From contig NZ_JAUSUL010000002.1 of the NCBI RefSeq assembly GCF_030814015.1, positions 496,001-560,000 on the forward strand: a stretch of DNA of 64,000 nucleotides, read 5' to 3'. Position numbers and translations under genes: made by a program. How positions within the stretch are numbered: position 1 is the first letter of the stretch; each line of letters opens with the position of its first letter. The notes under the pieces were generated by a model. The model was given only the letters and a program-made list of their open reading frames with translations. It ran no database searches and was not told the origin of the DNA. Shown here in pieces: positions 1 through 10,354 of the stretch. Source of the stretch: Amorphus orientalis. GTDB lineage: Bacteria; Pseudomonadota; Alphaproteobacteria; Rhizobiales; Amorphaceae.

Positions 1-9
1 AGAGTTGAA

Positions 10-828
10 ATGCGTGCCTTCGAGGTCATGGCTCGCGCGTTTGCCGCGGGCGCCGTCATAACGCTGTGTTCCACGGCCGCGGGTGCGGAAGAACCCGCCG
101 GGCCCGGAACCGAGGACAGCACGTCGCTCATCGACGTGTTCAAGGACGGCGTGCGGGCCTACTATCGCGGCGACAAGGCCGCTGCCGTGGATAAACTTTC
201 AAAGGCGGCCGAGAGCGACCACACCATGGCTCAGTGGAAGCTGGGCCGGATGTATGCCGACGGCGACGGGGTCGGCGAAGACGACCTCAAGGCGTTCCAG
301 TATTTCAGCAAGGTCGCCAACGCCCACGTCGACGAGTTGCCGAATTCCCCGCAGGCGCCGTTCGTGGCCGACGCGCTTATCGAACTCGGCGACTACTACG
401 TCACCGGCATCCAGGATTCCGCCGTCAAGCCGAACGTCGAACGCGCCCGCAATCTCTACACCTACGCCGCATCCTATTTCGGCAACGCCGAGGCCCAGTA
501 CCGTCTCGGCCGGATGTATCTGGAGAGCGACATTGCCAGCCGTGATCCGCGCCTTGCGGCGCGCTGGCTGAAGCTGGCGGCCGAGAAGGGCAATGCGAGC
601 GCCCAGGCGCTGCTGGGCGACCTCCTGTTCTTCGGCGAGGACATGCCCCGGCGTCCGGTCACCGGGCTGATGTGGCTGACCGTCGCCCGCCAGACGGCGA
701 CCGGCTCCGACAGCGAGTGGATCCGGGAGCGTCAGGAAAAGGCGTTCGCGCGGGCCGCCGAGGACGAGCGCAAACGGGCGACCCAACTCGCCGACACCTG
801 GCTCACGCGGAACGCCAAGACCAACTGA
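10..828 (+). CDS. exoR: ExoR-like periplasmic Sel1-repeat regulator
   Basis: A 272-residue protein with an N-terminal signal peptide (hydrophobic residues about 8-26, AAGAEE cleavage region). At least two Sel1/TPR repeats follow, around residues 72-106 (AQWKLGRMYADGDGVGE) and 160-195 (AQYRLGRMYLES). Length, repeat placement and the FKDGVRAYYRGDKAAAV segment match ExoR of rhizobia. In those bacteria ExoR is a periplasmic repressor of the ExoS/ChvI two-component system and so controls exopolysaccharide, motility and acid response. That role is family knowledge; only the domain structure is seen here. Met1 lies 9 bases into the window and Met7 is an alternative start. It stands alone, with convergent minus-strand genes downstream. 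Confidence 0.85.
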   Translation: MRAFEVMARAFAAGAVITLCSTAAGAEEPAGPGTEDSTSLIDVFKDGVRAYYRGDKAAAVDKLSKAAESDHTMAQWKLGRMYADGDGVGEDDLKAFQYFSKVANAHVDELPNSPQAPFVADALIELGDYYVTGIQDSAVKPNVERARNLYTYAASYFGNAEAQYRLGRMYLESDIASRDPRLAARWLKLAAEKGNASAQALLGDLLFFGEDMPRRPVTGLMWLTVARQTATGSDSEWIRERQEKAFARAAEDERKRATQLADTWLTRNAKTN

Positions 829-1064
829 AGGTGCAGTGACGCCGCGTTCGTGCGCCGTCTCTCCGCTGCGGGCGGACCGCCGATGTCGCGTTGCGTCGCC
901 CTGACACGCTCACTTTCCATCGGCAGCGCGGGGAACCTGCCGCCGAGAGCGCGCGCAGGCCGGCGACCAAGCGCGATCCGGTGCGGGCGATCTCAGCCGA
1001 AGCAGTCACTGCTGCGCCCCCGCGCAACGCGCCCAAAGTCCCTGAACATCCGGATATATTGGGC

Positions 1065-1343
1065 TCAGCCGCGGCGATCGAGGGCAGAGAGATCGACCGA
1101 GGTCGACGCTGGCATGTCTCCCGCAGTCGGACATCCTTCCGATAAAAGCTTCCAGGACGTGTTGTTCTGAACCCGTTCGCAGCGGGCGAGCCGCTCGGTG
1201 TCGCCGAAGCGCAGACATATGACGGTGCCAAGCTCGTACTTGGCATCCTTGGTCCGGCACCAGCAGGGGATGTCTCCGGCTGCCGCAGGCATCGGCGAAA
1301 ACCAGATCACGGCAGCTATACCTATGATGGTTCCCCTGACCAT
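1065..1343 (-). CDS. small secreted cysteine-rich protein, unknown function
   Basis: A 92-residue protein with a signal peptide (residues 1-22, ending PAAAG). The short mature part has five cysteines (C27, C29, C43, C55, C71) in the contexts IPCWCR, TVICL, ARCERVQNNTSWK and EGCP. The open frame extends upstream, but the start at 1343 is chosen because it directly precedes the secretion signal. It resembles short conserved hypothetical exported proteins of Hyphomicrobiales that share the CWC and RCERVQNNTSWK pieces. A fifth, unpaired cysteine would allow disulfide linkage or metal binding. No function is known to me. Confidence 0.7.
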   Translation of the reverse strand: MVRGTIIGIAAVIWFSPMPAAAGDIPCWCRTKDAKYELGTVICLRFGDTERLARCERVQNNTSWKLLSEGCPTAGDMPASTSVDLSALDRRG

Positions 1344-1365
1344 GGATGGATCATAGCGCGATAAG

Positions 1366-1791
1366 TCAGGTCGGCTTAACGTTTTCTTCCATTTCGTCGG
1401 GCAGGTCCCTGTCGAACCCGTGCATCCACGCAAGGCGCGACCCGGTCCAGATATTGCGATCGGGCACCGCGGCTTCCGGGTCGTCCAGGCTCGCAACCGT
1501 CACGTCGATGACCGTATCTCCGTCCAGACGGAAGGTGAGAGACGTCCCGCATTCCCGACAGAAGCTCCGGAGGCCGCGTTCGCTGGAGCGATGTTCGCCC
1601 GGATGACCTGCGGTCCATGCAAACGCGCCGATGGGAACAGAGGTCCAGGTGACGACGGGGGCGCCGACGGCCTGCTGACACATCCGGCAATGGCAGTGGG
1701 CGGTGTCGCCGAGCGGGTGGCTCAGACGATAGCGCACGGCGCCGCAGAAACAGCCGCCGCTGTGAACCGTAGTCTCCTCGGGTGCGCTCAT
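1366..1791 (-). CDS. GFA-family (glutathione-dependent formaldehyde-activating/CENP-V) zinc protein
   Basis: A 141-residue protein with the Zn-binding cysteine pattern of the GFA domain: C14/C16 (GGCFCGAVRY), C33/C35/C38 (HCHCRMC) and C78/C81 (FCRECG). The C-terminal LAWMHGFDRDLP segment is also typical. Family members include formaldehyde-glutathione adduct enzymes, but most are of unknown substrate and often misnamed. The start at 1791 (MSAPEE) is preferred over an upstream Met at 1833, which would overlap the xthA stop. It lies 38 bases downstream of xthA on the same strand and may share its transcript. Confidence 0.85.
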   Translation of the reverse strand: MSAPEETTVHSGGCFCGAVRYRLSHPLGDTAHCHCRMCQQAVGAPVVTWTSVPIGAFAWTAGHPGEHRSSERGLRSFCRECGTSLTFRLDGDTVIDVTVASLDDPEAAVPDRNIWTGSRLAWMHGFDRDLPDEMEENVKPT

Positions 1792-1829
1792 CGGCTGCCT
1801 TTCTGGTCGGCCTCGCTGGGCCGGCCGCT

Positions 1830-2609
1830 TCACACCGCCAGCGTCGCGATGACCGGGACATGGTCGGAGGGCTTGTCCCGGCCGCGAACATCCTTGGCGA
1901 TCTCCACCGTCTCCAGCCTGTCGGCGGCCTGCGGCGACAGCAGAAGGTGGTCGATGCGGATGCCGTTGTCCTTCTGCCAGGCGCCGGCCTGATAATCCCA
2001 GAAGGTATAGACGGCCTCGTCGGTCGTCGCGCGGACGGCGTCTAGATAGCCCATGGCCTGGAGCCGGCGATAGAAGGCCCGGCTTTCCGGCTGAAACAGG
2101 GCGTCGTTGGTCCAGGCCTCCGGTTTCTTGGCGTCGATCGGCTCGGGAATGACGTTGTAGTCGCCGGCCAGCACCACCGGTTCCTCGTTGGCCAGAAGTT
2201 CGCCGGCCCGGGCGATCAACCGCTCGGCCCAGGCGAGCTTGTAGGCGAATTTCTCGCTTTCGACGGGATTGCCGTTCGGCAGATAGATGCTCGCCACCCG
2301 GACGACGCCCTCGTCGGTGGAGACGACCCCCTCAAGATAGCGGGCCTGCACGTCGTCAGGTGCGCCATCCAGGCCGCGCACCGGATCTTCCAGCGGGCGC
2401 TTTGAGAGGATCGCGACGCCGTTGAAGCCCTTCTGGCCGTGGGTGGTGACGTTATAGCCCAGCCGCTCGAAGGCCTCGGCCGGAAAGGCCTCGTCCACCG
2501 ACTTGATCTCCTGCAGGCAGGCAATGTCGGGAGAGGCTTCCTCGAGCCAGAGGGTCGCCGCGTCGAGGCGGGCCTTGACGCCGTTGATGTTCCAGGTCGC
2601 GATTTTCAC
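1830..2609 (-). CDS. xthA: exodeoxyribonuclease III
   Basis: A 259-residue AP endonuclease/3'-5' exonuclease of the EEP fold that acts on abasic sites and 3'-blocked ends in base excision repair. Catalytic motifs are intact: WNINGV with N7, LQEIK with metal ligand E34, GDYN with D150 and N152, and the C-terminal SDHVP with D249 and H250. Length is normal for the family. It begins MKIATWNING, the standard N-terminus, and is followed closely by the GFA-domain gene. Confidence 0.95.
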   Translation of the reverse strand: MKIATWNINGVKARLDAATLWLEEASPDIACLQEIKSVDEAFPAEAFERLGYNVTTHGQKGFNGVAILSKRPLEDPVRGLDGAPDDVQARYLEGVVSTDEGVVRVASIYLPNGNPVESEKFAYKLAWAERLIARAGELLANEEPVVLAGDYNVIPEPIDAKKPEAWTNDALFQPESRAFYRRLQAMGYLDAVRATTDEAVYTFWDYQAGAWQKDNGIRIDHLLLSPQAADRLETVEIAKDVRGRDKPSDHVPVIATLAV

Positions 2610-2706
2610 AGGTGGGCCACCAGGGATTCCGGCGCCGCTGAGTCGGCACCGGTCTCAAGGTGCGGCCAACGACTGCCGGGAGGCAAGCCTTGGCGGCGGG
2701 CCGTCT

Positions 2707-3051
2707 TCAGAACAGCGAGAAGCTGGTGCCGCAGCCGCAGGAGGCCGTGGCGTTCGGATTGTTGATCTGGAAGGACTGGCCGATCAGGTCGTCGACGAAA
2801 TCGATCTGGGAGCCGGACAGATATTCCAGCGACACCGGATCGATCAGCACGACGCCGCCGTCGCGTTCGATCACGATGTCGTCCGGCTCACGCTCGCGCA
2901 CCAGATCGTAGGTATATTGAAAGCCCGAACAGCCGCCGCCGGACACGCCGACGCGCAGGGCGGTCTCGGCGGGCTCGCCTGCCAGAATCTTTGCGACCCG
3001 CTTCATCGCGCGGTCGGTCACAACCACATCGGCCTGAAGTTCGGTTTCCAT
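2707..3051 (-). CDS. erpA: iron-sulfur cluster insertion protein ErpA (A-type carrier)
   Basis: A 114-residue A-type Fe-S carrier. The three cluster-ligand cysteines are present: C41 in GGGCSGFQY and C105/C107 in the terminal SCGCGTSF. It delivers [Fe-S] clusters to apo-enzymes. The length and the NPNATASCGCG ending fit ErpA/IscA. ErpA rather than IscA is chosen because no isc or suf genes are adjacent and because alphaproteobacteria commonly carry this copy next to the dGTPase gene. It is divergent from the dGTPase gene, with 116 bases between them. Confidence 0.88.
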   Translation of the reverse strand: METELQADVVVTDRAMKRVAKILAGEPAETALRVGVSGGGCSGFQYTYDLVREREPDDIVIERDGGVVLIDPVSLEYLSGSQIDFVDDLIGQSFQINNPNATASCGCGTSFSLF

Positions 3052-3167
3052 CGCAATCGGTCTCCACTCGGACGCAGTCGGCAGAAGCTTGTCAGCCTGC
3101 CTGACCCATAGTTAAGACGTTCGCGACGTTCGTCCAACCCCGCAGCCGGTCGCAAGAGGGACACCGC

Positions 3168-4382
3168 GTGAGCGAAGACAGAGCCTTCGACCGGCCGCGC
3201 GCCGCCTATGCGGCCGATCCGGACCGCTCGCGCGGCCGGCGTCTCCCCGAGCCGGGGAGCCCGACGAGGTCGGATTTTCAGCGCGATCGCGACCGCATCG
3301 TCCACTCCACGGCGTTTCGCCGGCTCACCCACAAGACCCAGGTCTTCGTGTCGCTGGAAGGCGACCATTACCGCACCCGCCTGACCCATTCCCTGGAGGT
3401 CGCCCAGATTGCCCGATCCATCTCAAGGGTGCTGGGGCTCGACGAGGATCTCGCGGAATCCGTCGCGCTCGCTCACGATTTCGGCCACACGCCTTTCGGG
3501 CACGAAGGCGAGGACGTGCTCGACCGGTGCATGGCCGACTTCGGGGGCTTCGACCACAACGCCCAGAGCTACCGGATCCTGACCCGGCTGGAGCGCCGCT
3601 ACGCCGGCTTCAACGGGCTCAACCTGACCTGGGAGACGCTGGAAGGTCTGGTCAAGCACAACGGGCCGCTCGCCGACGCGAGCGGGAACGGGATCGGCCG
3701 CTATGCCGGGCGCGTGCTGCCCCACGCGTTCCGCTCCGATCCCGACTTCCTCGGGCTGGAGCCGTGGACCCAACCCTCCCTGGAGGCGCAGGTGGCGGCG
3801 ATCGCGGACGACATCGCCTACGACGCCCACGATATCGACGACGGCCTGCGGGCCGGTCTCATCGAGATCGAAGACCTTCGCGGCGTGCCGCTGGTGGGCG
3901 ATTTCCTGCGGGAGATCGAGGAACGCTATCCGGGTCTGGAGCGCCCCCGGGTGGTGCACGAGATCGGCCGGCGGGTTCTTACCCGGATGATCGAGGACGT
4001 CATCGGCGAAACGCGTCGGCGCATCGAGGCCGATGGGGTCGACAGCATCGATGCCGTACGTGCCTGTCCCCGAATGCTTGCGGCGTTCTCCGAACCGATG
4101 GAAGAGGCGGAGCGGGCGGTGAAGGCGTTCCTGATGGAGCGCGTCTACCGCGCTCCGTCGGTGATGGCGGTCCGTGACCGGGTGGGCGGCATCGTCGCCG
4201 ATCTGTTCGATGTCTTCCTCAGGCGGCCGGAGACCATGCCGGACCAATGGCGCCAGGATCTGGACCCGGCCGACGAGAGCCAACTGCCTCGGCGCGTGTG
4301 CGATTACATCGCCGGCATGACCGACCGGTTCGCCTTCCAGGAGCACCGGCGTCTGTTTGACGCAACACCGGATTTGCGGTAG
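3168..4382 (+). CDS. dgt: deoxyguanosinetriphosphate triphosphohydrolase-like protein
   Basis: A 404-residue HD-domain dNTPase that hydrolyses dNTPs to nucleosides plus tripolyphosphate. HD metal ligands are visible: H74 in TRLTHS, H103-D104 in [15 protein letters not shown], and a later Asp in [11 protein letters not shown]. The N-terminal [20 protein letters not shown] is typical of the short dGTPase-like family. Translation starts at GTG 3168, preceded by an AAGAGGG ribosome site. The argS gene follows in the same direction after 134 bases, a pairing conserved in Hyphomicrobiales. Confidence 0.92.
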   Translation: MSEDRAFDRPRAAYAADPDRSRGRRLPEPGSPTRSDFQRDRDRIVHSTAFRRLTHKTQVFVSLEGDHYRTRLTHSLEVAQIARSISRVLGLDEDLAESVALAHDFGHTPFGHEGEDVLDRCMADFGGFDHNAQSYRILTRLERRYAGFNGLNLTWETLEGLVKHNGPLADASGNGIGRYAGRVLPHAFRSDPDFLGLEPWTQPSLEAQVAAIADDIAYDAHDIDDGLRAGLIEIEDLRGVPLVGDFLREIEERYPGLERPRVVHEIGRRVLTRMIEDVIGETRRRIEADGVDSIDAVRACPRMLAAFSEPMEEAERAVKAFLMERVYRAPSVMAVRDRVGGIVADLFDVFLRRPETMPDQWRQDLDPADESQLPRRVCDYIAGMTDRFAFQEHRRLFDATPDLR

Positions 4383-4516
4383 ATGACGCGCGGCCGAGAT
4401 GCTCGGATTTCCGCAGAAAAACCTTGTATTTCAGCGCATTGGGGCTTGCGTGCGGACCGCATGCGCAGGCCGCCTGCGATCGCCTTCGCTTTGTTCGTGA
4501 CGGACTCGGATTGGGA

Positions 4517-6277
4517 ATGAACCTCTTCAACGATTTCGCCGTCCGCGTCGCGGACATTCTCGACCGGCTCGGCATCGTCGACGATCAGGGCCAGCCGATC
4601 CCGGCCTCCCGCATCGTCGTCGAGCCGCCGCGCGATCAGAGCCATGGCGATCTCGCCACCAACGCGGCCCTGGTGCTGGCCAAGGCGCTGGGCCGCAAAC
4701 CGCGCGATCTGGCGACCGAAATCGCCGAGCAACTGGCTGAAGACGCCGATGTCGATGCCGTCGAGGTGGCCGGTCCCGGCTTCGTGAACATCCGGCTTGC
4801 CCAGTCGATGTGGGCCCACGTCCTGGCCGGAGTGCTGCGCGACGGAACCGACTACGGCCGGTCCGACGCGGGCGAGGGGGCGCCCGTCAACGTCGAATAC
4901 GTCTCGGCGAACCCGACCGGTCCGCTTCATGTCGGCCATTGCCGTGGCGCCGTGGTTGGGGACGTGATCGCCAATCTCCTTGATTTCAGCGGTTATGCCG
5001 TTACGCGCGAATACTACGTCAACGACGCCGGGGCCCAGATCGACACGCTCGCCCGCTCAGCCTTCCTGCGCTACCGGGAGGCGCTCGGCGAGGAGATCGG
5101 CGCGATCCCGGAGGGGCTCTATCCGGGCGACTATCTGAAGGAGATCGGCGCGGCGCTGGTCGAGGCCCATGGTGACGCGCTGCTGGCCCTGGACGAAGCC
5201 GACCGGCTCGCGGTCATCCGCCCGTTCGCCGTCGAGCGGATGATGGCGATGATCCGGGACGATCTCGCGGCGCTCTCGATCCGACACGATGTGATCTTCT
5301 CCGAGCGCTCGCTGGTTTCCGGCGACCGGGACCGGGTCGCCGAGGCCATGGCGGCGCTCACCGAGCGCGGCCTGATCTATCAGGGGACGCTGCCGCCGCC
5401 GAAGGGCCAGCCGATCGAGGACTGGGAAGACCGCGAGCAGACGCTGTTCCGCTCGTCGCAGTTCGGTGACGACATCGATCGTCCGCTGCTGAAGTCGGAC
5501 GGCAGCTATACCTATTTCGCCTCCGACATCGCCTATCACTACGACAAGATCACGCGCGGCTTCCTGGACATGATCGACGTCCTGGGCGCCGACCACGGCG
5601 GCTACGTGAAGCGGATGAAGGCGGCCGTCACGGCCCTGACCGATGGCAAGGGCGCGCTGTCGGTGGAACTGACCCAGCTCGTGAAGCTGTTCCGGGGCGG
5701 CGAACCGGTGCGCATGTCGAAGCGGGCCGGCGATTTCGTTACGCTGCGCGACGTGGTGGACGAGGTCGGTGCCGACGCCGTCCGCTTCATGATGCTGTTC
5801 CGCAAGGCCGACGCGCCGCTCGATTTCGACTTCAAGACCGTGACCGAGCAGAGCCGCGAAAACCCGGTCTTCTACGTCCAGTACGCCCATGCGCGCTGTG
5901 CGTCCGTGCTCAGACAGGCGGGCGAGGAAGTGCCGGACCTAGCCAAGGCGCCGGAGCATCTCGCCGAAGCGTCGCTGAGCCGGCTCGACGATCCGGGCGA
6001 GCTCGCGCTGATCGCCAAGATTGCCGAGTGGCCGCGCATCGCGTTGGCTGCAGCCGAGGCGCGGGAGCCCCATCGGGTGGCGTTCTATCTCCACGATCTG
6101 GCCAGTGCCTTCCACGGCCATTGGAATCGCGGGAAGGAATTGCCACACTTACGCTTTATTAACGCTGACGATCCAGGCTCGACCCAGGCTCGGCTGGCAC
6201 TTGTCGTTGCAACCCAGACGACCCTGAAGGCCGGATTGTCGGTGCTCGGCGTGACGGCACCGAACGAAATGCGCTGA
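4517..6277 (+). CDS. argS: arginyl-tRNA synthetase
   Basis: A 586-residue class I synthetase that charges tRNA-Arg. The HIGH motif is [14 protein letters not shown] and the KMSK-like loop is [10 protein letters not shown]. The N-terminal Add1 domain spans about residues 1-105, and the C-terminal anticodon-binding DALR domain ends in ITAPNEMR-type sequence ([11 protein letters not shown]). The start at 4517 (MNLFNDFA) is chosen over an in-frame ATG 93 bases upstream because only this matches the family N-terminus. It is followed by a SPOR-domain gene and nagZ, the usual Hyphomicrobiales order. Confidence 0.95.
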   Translation: MNLFNDFAVRVADILDRLGIVDDQGQPIPASRIVVEPPRDQSHGDLATNAALVLAKALGRKPRDLATEIAEQLAEDADVDAVEVAGPGFVNIRLAQSMWAHVLAGVLRDGTDYGRSDAGEGAPVNVEYVSANPTGPLHVGHCRGAVVGDVIANLLDFSGYAVTREYYVNDAGAQIDTLARSAFLRYREALGEEIGAIPEGLYPGDYLKEIGAALVEAHGDALLALDEADRLAVIRPFAVERMMAMIRDDLAALSIRHDVIFSERSLVSGDRDRVAEAMAALTERGLIYQGTLPPPKGQPIEDWEDREQTLFRSSQFGDDIDRPLLKSDGSYTYFASDIAYHYDKITRGFLDMIDVLGADHGGYVKRMKAAVTALTDGKGALSVELTQLVKLFRGGEPVRMSKRAGDFVTLRDVVDEVGADAVRFMMLFRKADAPLDFDFKTVTEQSRENPVFYVQYAHARCASVLRQAGEEVPDLAKAPEHLAEASLSRLDDPGELALIAKIAEWPRIALAAAEAREPHRVAFYLHDLASAFHGHWNRGKELPHLRFINADDPGSTQARLALVVATQTTLKAGLSVLGVTAPNEMR

Positions 6278-6502
6278 GGGCAGTCCGGCGCGGCTGCCGG
6301 ACGTGCGGGTCTGATTGCGAAAGGCGACGCGTCTGGATCGAAGATGGGGCGTGGGAAAGGAACGGCCGGTTGCGGCCTTCCGCGGGCATGAAGCCCAGGG
6401 CGGTCGTCCCCGATCACGTCGTTGGACGACGCGCCAGTTTGTTTCCGCCAGACCGGCCCGGCCTTTGAGGGCGGTCCTGCAAAGAGTGCGACTGTTCGAA
6501 AC

Positions 6503-9500
6503 ATGACCGACGAGAAACCGACCCCGCGACGCCCGATCGGGCCTCGTTGGCCAGATCGCCGCGAGTCTTCCGCCGACACCGGCGGCGATCCGCTGTCGGA
6601 ACTGACGCGATTCATGGACCAGGACGTCGAGCCCGATCCGCGGCCGCGGCCCGGTGGGCGGTCGAGTTCCGTGCGGGGAGGCCTCGAAGCCGGCCCGGCC
6701 GATGAGCCGTACGAGAACCTGCCCGACGAGGATCGGGAGAGCTTCCCGGCGGAAGCATCGTCCGAGCCCGAGGACGGACCTGGCGCCGATGACCCGGACC
6801 AGGACGACCCGTTCCGGTTCGATCTGGACGACGAGGATCGGTTCTCCCCGGAAGACGCGCCGGAAGATCCGCCCCGCGAAAGCCGCGGCGGGCTCCCGAT
6901 GGACGCGTTCCGCAGGGCTTTCAGCGACGAGCTCGAGGCTGACGAGGGCTGGCGCGAGGACGGGCCGGCCGACGCAGAAGCTTTGAGCGGCGCGGACGAG
7001 GCGGATGCCGAATTCGAGCCGATGCCGGATGACGGCGATGATTTTTCCTACTCCGACGATGCGGGAGACCGCGAGCCGGACGATCAGGCGGACCGCTGGG
7101 TGCCGGACGACGAGTCCGATTTCGAGGGCCTGGAGCCGGAGGGCGAGATCTACGCCTCCGAACACGAGCCTGACGAGTCGGATCTGGACGCGGACCCGGT
7201 CCACGACACCGCGCCTGAGGCGCCCGCGCTTGAGGAACCCGAGCCGGAGAAGGGGGCGCCCGAGGACGACGATCCCTTCATGCAGGCGCTGATGATGGAG
7301 CTCGACGGCGAGACGGATCGGAAGCCAGCGGCCCAGCCGTCGGCGCCGCGCCCGCGGCCGTCGTTCGCGATTCCGGCATCGAGCCGCCGCACTCAGGAGG
7401 CCTCCGAAAGCGCGCCGGTGCGCCGGCGATCGGCCGAGGATGCGCCGGTGGCCCGCCCGATAGCGGCACCCGAAGGGCCCGTCGAGCCCGTGTCGTCGGT
7501 ATCGGACGAGCCCGCAGATCCGGATGCCGGACGTGTGGCCGCGACTGCGCCGCAGGCTCCCGCCGCCACGCCAGCTCCGGCTGCCCCTCCTGAGGCAGGT
7601 CCGTCCCGTCCGGCGGCTGATGACACCGAGGAACCGGACGACGGCGACGATTTCGCTGCGTTCCGCAAGATTGCGCTTTCGGCCCGTGCAGAGGCGGAGC
7701 GGGCTACGTCCCAGGGGCGCCGCGGTCCGGACCCGTCCGGGTCGGCCCAGGGTTCGGCCACCCGGGCATCGGCCCGTCCGGCACCGGCAGCGCCCACGCG
7801 GACGGCGGCGCCAGCTGCGCCTGCGCCGCGATCTGCCGAGACGCCGGCGCGTCCGGGCACCGGGGATGCGGCCCCATCGGAGCCGACGCCCCGTCCGCGC
7901 ATTTTTCAGGATCCGGATCGCAACGCCCCCGAGGCGCCTGCTCGGGCGTCGTCGCCGGAAGCCCCCCGCGTGCCGCCGCGTCGGGCAGAGACGCCTCCGG
8001 CTACGTCCGAGCCCGACGAAGACAACAATCCGACGATTGCGGCCCTGAACCGGCTTCGCGACCGGCTCGGACGGCGGAGTTCCGACGATACCGGTTCCGG
8101 CCAGGCCAGCGCCGGGCAGCAGGACGGCTCCGGCGGGGAGACGGAGAGCAGCGACGACCCGAAGTCGGCGTCCGAAGGCAGCCGCGCCCACCCGGCGCCG
8201 ATGATGGGGCGGACGCCGCCGCTGACCGCCGGCCTGGCCGCCGCCAGCGTGGCCGGACCGACCGCCGCGGCCGATTTCAAGCGCGAGATGGAAGACAGCG
8301 GGCAGAGCGGCGGGACCGAGCGGAAGGCCGGTCCGGCTGCCGCGGATGCCGACAGCGCGCGGCCCGTGGAGCCCTCAGCGTCCGGCCCCGCATCGGATGA
8401 CGGCGAACCGCAGTCGCCCAGCCTCTACCGCGTGCCGCGCCGTGCCGAGCCCGGCGAGGCGACGACGGATGGCGATGACGACGAACCGACGCAGGAGGCG
8501 CCGGTGATCCCGGTGCCGACGGTGCGACCGCGCCGCGCCGTTCCGAGCTTCCGCTTTTCCTCTTCCGAAGAAGCGAAGCCGGCCGAAGAGGTCGATCCCG
8601 CGCCGAAGAAGACCGGCGGCCTGGATTTCGACGATCTGCCGGGCATGTCGGGCACGGATCCGTGGCGGGCCTTCGCCGCTCCGAAGCCGGCGGAAGCCAA
8701 GACCCAGGATATGGCCGACCGGCTCGCCGACGCGCTGTTTGCGGATGACGACGACGAGGACGATGCGCCGGTCGAGGCGCCCCGGTTCCTGGGCGTCCGC
8801 GATGCGTCCGGCGATCGCCGGGCCGAGGACACCGCGCAGGCGCGCGCCGTTCCCTCCGGCGAGCCGCTGAATGCCGGAGATCGGGACGTCCACGATGAGG
8901 ACTATGGCGACGACGCCTACGAGGACGCGGAGTACGCGGACGACGACGCCTACGACGCCGACGACCGCTACTATGACGAGGCCGAGCCGGAGTGGGATGA
9001 GGACGAGCACGCGCTGCCCGAACACTCCCTCGAGGAGATGGACGCAGCACTCGGTCTCTCCGAGCGCAGGCGGCGGCCGATCGTGCCCATCGCAGCGGGT
9101 GTCGCCGGCATCATTGCGCTGGGCCTCGTGGGCTACTTCGTATTCGGTGCGACGTCGGTCGAGCAGACGGAGAGCGGCCCGCCTCCGCTGATCGAGGCCA
9201 ACGCGGACGGCGTCAAGGTCGTCCCCGACGAGGCCGGTGGCGACACCGCCCAGACCAAGACGGTCTATGACCGCGTCGGTGGGGAGGGCGAGTCCGGCCG
9301 GGTCGTTCAGAGTTCCGAGGACCCGATCGATCCGACCCAGAGTTCGCTGGCCAACGGGGCGAGTTCGGCCTCGTCGCCACTGCTGCCGAAACGGGTCCGC
9401 ACGGTCGTGGTCCGACCCGACGGGACGATCATCCCGGCCGACGAGGTCGATGCGGGCCGCAGCACGGCCTCGGCCGACCAGGGCATCTTCAGCCCGAGTT

Positions 9501-10270
9501 CCGGGTCCAATGCGGCCGCGAACCTCACGGGCGGTACGGCCGCCGGCACGGACACCGCGGCCTCGGAAACGGGGAACGACGCCGCATCCGCCGGGAACAA
9601 CGCGTCGGACACCGCTGCGATCACGGCCCCGTCGCCGATCCGCACGTCGGAACGGGTGCCGACGTCCGAGCCGCAGCCGGCCCAGGAGGAAGACGTGGCG
9701 GACACCGGCTCGGAGACCCGATCGGTCACGACGAGCCGCGTCAGCACGACCACATCGAACGGTCCGCTGTCGCTGACGCCGGACGGCGAGGGTCAGACGG
9801 CAACCGCATCCGGCAATGCGAACGCGAACGCGCCGCTGCCGGCGCCGGCTCCGGCCCGGTCGGTATCGCCCGCGCCGTCGACCACGAGCCCTTCGGAATC
9901 CGTCGGAGAGCGGGTGTCACCGGCGCAGCTCGCCGCCAATGCCCAGCGCTCGACCCGGCAGCCGGCCGCCGACCAGTCGACCCAGCCCGCGTCCGAGAGC
10001 ACTCAGGTGGCGTCGGCGCCGTCCGGTCCCTGGGCGGTTCAGGTCAGCTCGCAGCGCTCGCCCGAAGCCGCGCAGGCCACGTACCGGCAGCTTCAGAGCC
10101 GGTTCCCGTCGGTTCTTGGCGGGAGGCAGCCGTCGATCCAGGCCGCGGACCTCGGGACCCGTGGAACCTTCTATCGGGTTCGTCTGCCGGTGCAGAGCCG
10201 GGAGGCCGCCAATCAGCTCTGCAGCGAGCTGAAGGCCGCGGGCGGGGACTGCTTCATCGGCCGCAATTAG
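6503..10270 (+). CDS. giant acidic SPOR-domain membrane protein
   Basis: A 1255-residue protein starting MTDEKPTPRRPIGPRWPD. Residues about 40-850 are low-complexity, rich in Asp, Glu, Pro, Ala and Ser, and predicted disordered. One membrane helix lies near residues 860-885 (PIVPIAAGVAGIIALGLVG). A Ser/Thr/Ala-rich periplasmic linker leads to a SPOR domain at about 1175-1255 (GPWAVQVSSQRS ... GDCFIGRN). SPOR domains bind denuded septal peptidoglycan, and the position between argS and nagZ is conserved for SPOR proteins in this order. Topology would be cytoplasmic N-terminus and periplasmic SPOR. The size of the acidic cytoplasmic tail is unusual. A division role is inferred from the domain alone. 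Confidence 0.88.
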   Translation: MTDEKPTPRRPIGPRWPDRRESSADTGGDPLSELTRFMDQDVEPDPRPRPGGRSSSVRGGLEAGPADEPYENLPDEDRESFPAEASSEPEDGPGADDPDQDDPFRFDLDDEDRFSPEDAPEDPPRESRGGLPMDAFRRAFSDELEADEGWREDGPADAEALSGADEADAEFEPMPDDGDDFSYSDDAGDREPDDQADRWVPDDESDFEGLEPEGEIYASEHEPDESDLDADPVHDTAPEAPALEEPEPEKGAPEDDDPFMQALMMELDGETDRKPAAQPSAPRPRPSFAIPASSRRTQEASESAPVRRRSAEDAPVARPIAAPEGPVEPVSSVSDEPADPDAGRVAATAPQAPAATPAPAAPPEAGPSRPAADDTEEPDDGDDFAAFRKIALSARAEAERATSQGRRGPDPSGSAQGSATRASARPAPAAPTRTAAPAAPAPRSAETPARPGTGDAAPSEPTPRPRIFQDPDRNAPEAPARASSPEAPRVPPRRAETPPATSEPDEDNNPTIAALNRLRDRLGRRSSDDTGSGQASAGQQDGSGGETESSDDPKSASEGSRAHPAPMMGRTPPLTAGLAAASVAGPTAAADFKREMEDSGQSGGTERKAGPAAADADSARPVEPSASGPASDDGEPQSPSLYRVPRRAEPGEATTDGDDDEPTQEAPVIPVPTVRPRRAVPSFRFSSSEEAKPAEEVDPAPKKTGGLDFDDLPGMSGTDPWRAFAAPKPAEAKTQDMADRLADALFADDDDEDDAPVEAPRFLGVRDASGDRRAEDTAQARAVPSGEPLNAGDRDVHDEDYGDDAYEDAEYADDDAYDADDRYYDEAEPEWDEDEHALPEHSLEEMDAALGLSERRRRPIVPIAAGVAGIIALGLVGYFVFGATSVEQTESGPPPLIEANADGVKVVPDEAGGDTAQTKTVYDRVGGEGESGRVVQSSEDPIDPTQSSLANGASSASSPLLPKRVRTVVVRPDGTIIPADEVDAGRSTASADQGIFSPSSGSNAAANLTGGTAAGTDTAASETGNDAASAGNNASDTAAITAPSPIRTSERVPTSEPQPAQEEDVADTGSETRSVTTSRVSTTTSNGPLSLTPDGEGQTATASGNANANAPLPAPAPARSVSPAPSTTSPSESVGERVSPAQLAANAQRSTRQPAADQSTQPASESTQVASAPSGPWAVQVSSQRSPEAAQATYRQLQSRFPSVLGGRQPSIQAADLGTRGTFYRVRLPVQSREAANQLCSELKAAGGDCFIGRN

Positions 10271-10354
10271 GCCCGTTCGCGATGAGCGCTCCGGCGTGGT
10301 TGCCCGTCTCCGGGCATGGGCGTCGCCCATTCTCCTGTTAGCGATGTCCGAAGC

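Noticed and set aside
6149-8191. Long minus-strand open frame opposite argS and the SPOR gene
   Set aside because: Arg/Pro/Gly-rich composition without family resemblance. It is the expected antisense shadow of a high-GC acidic coding region.
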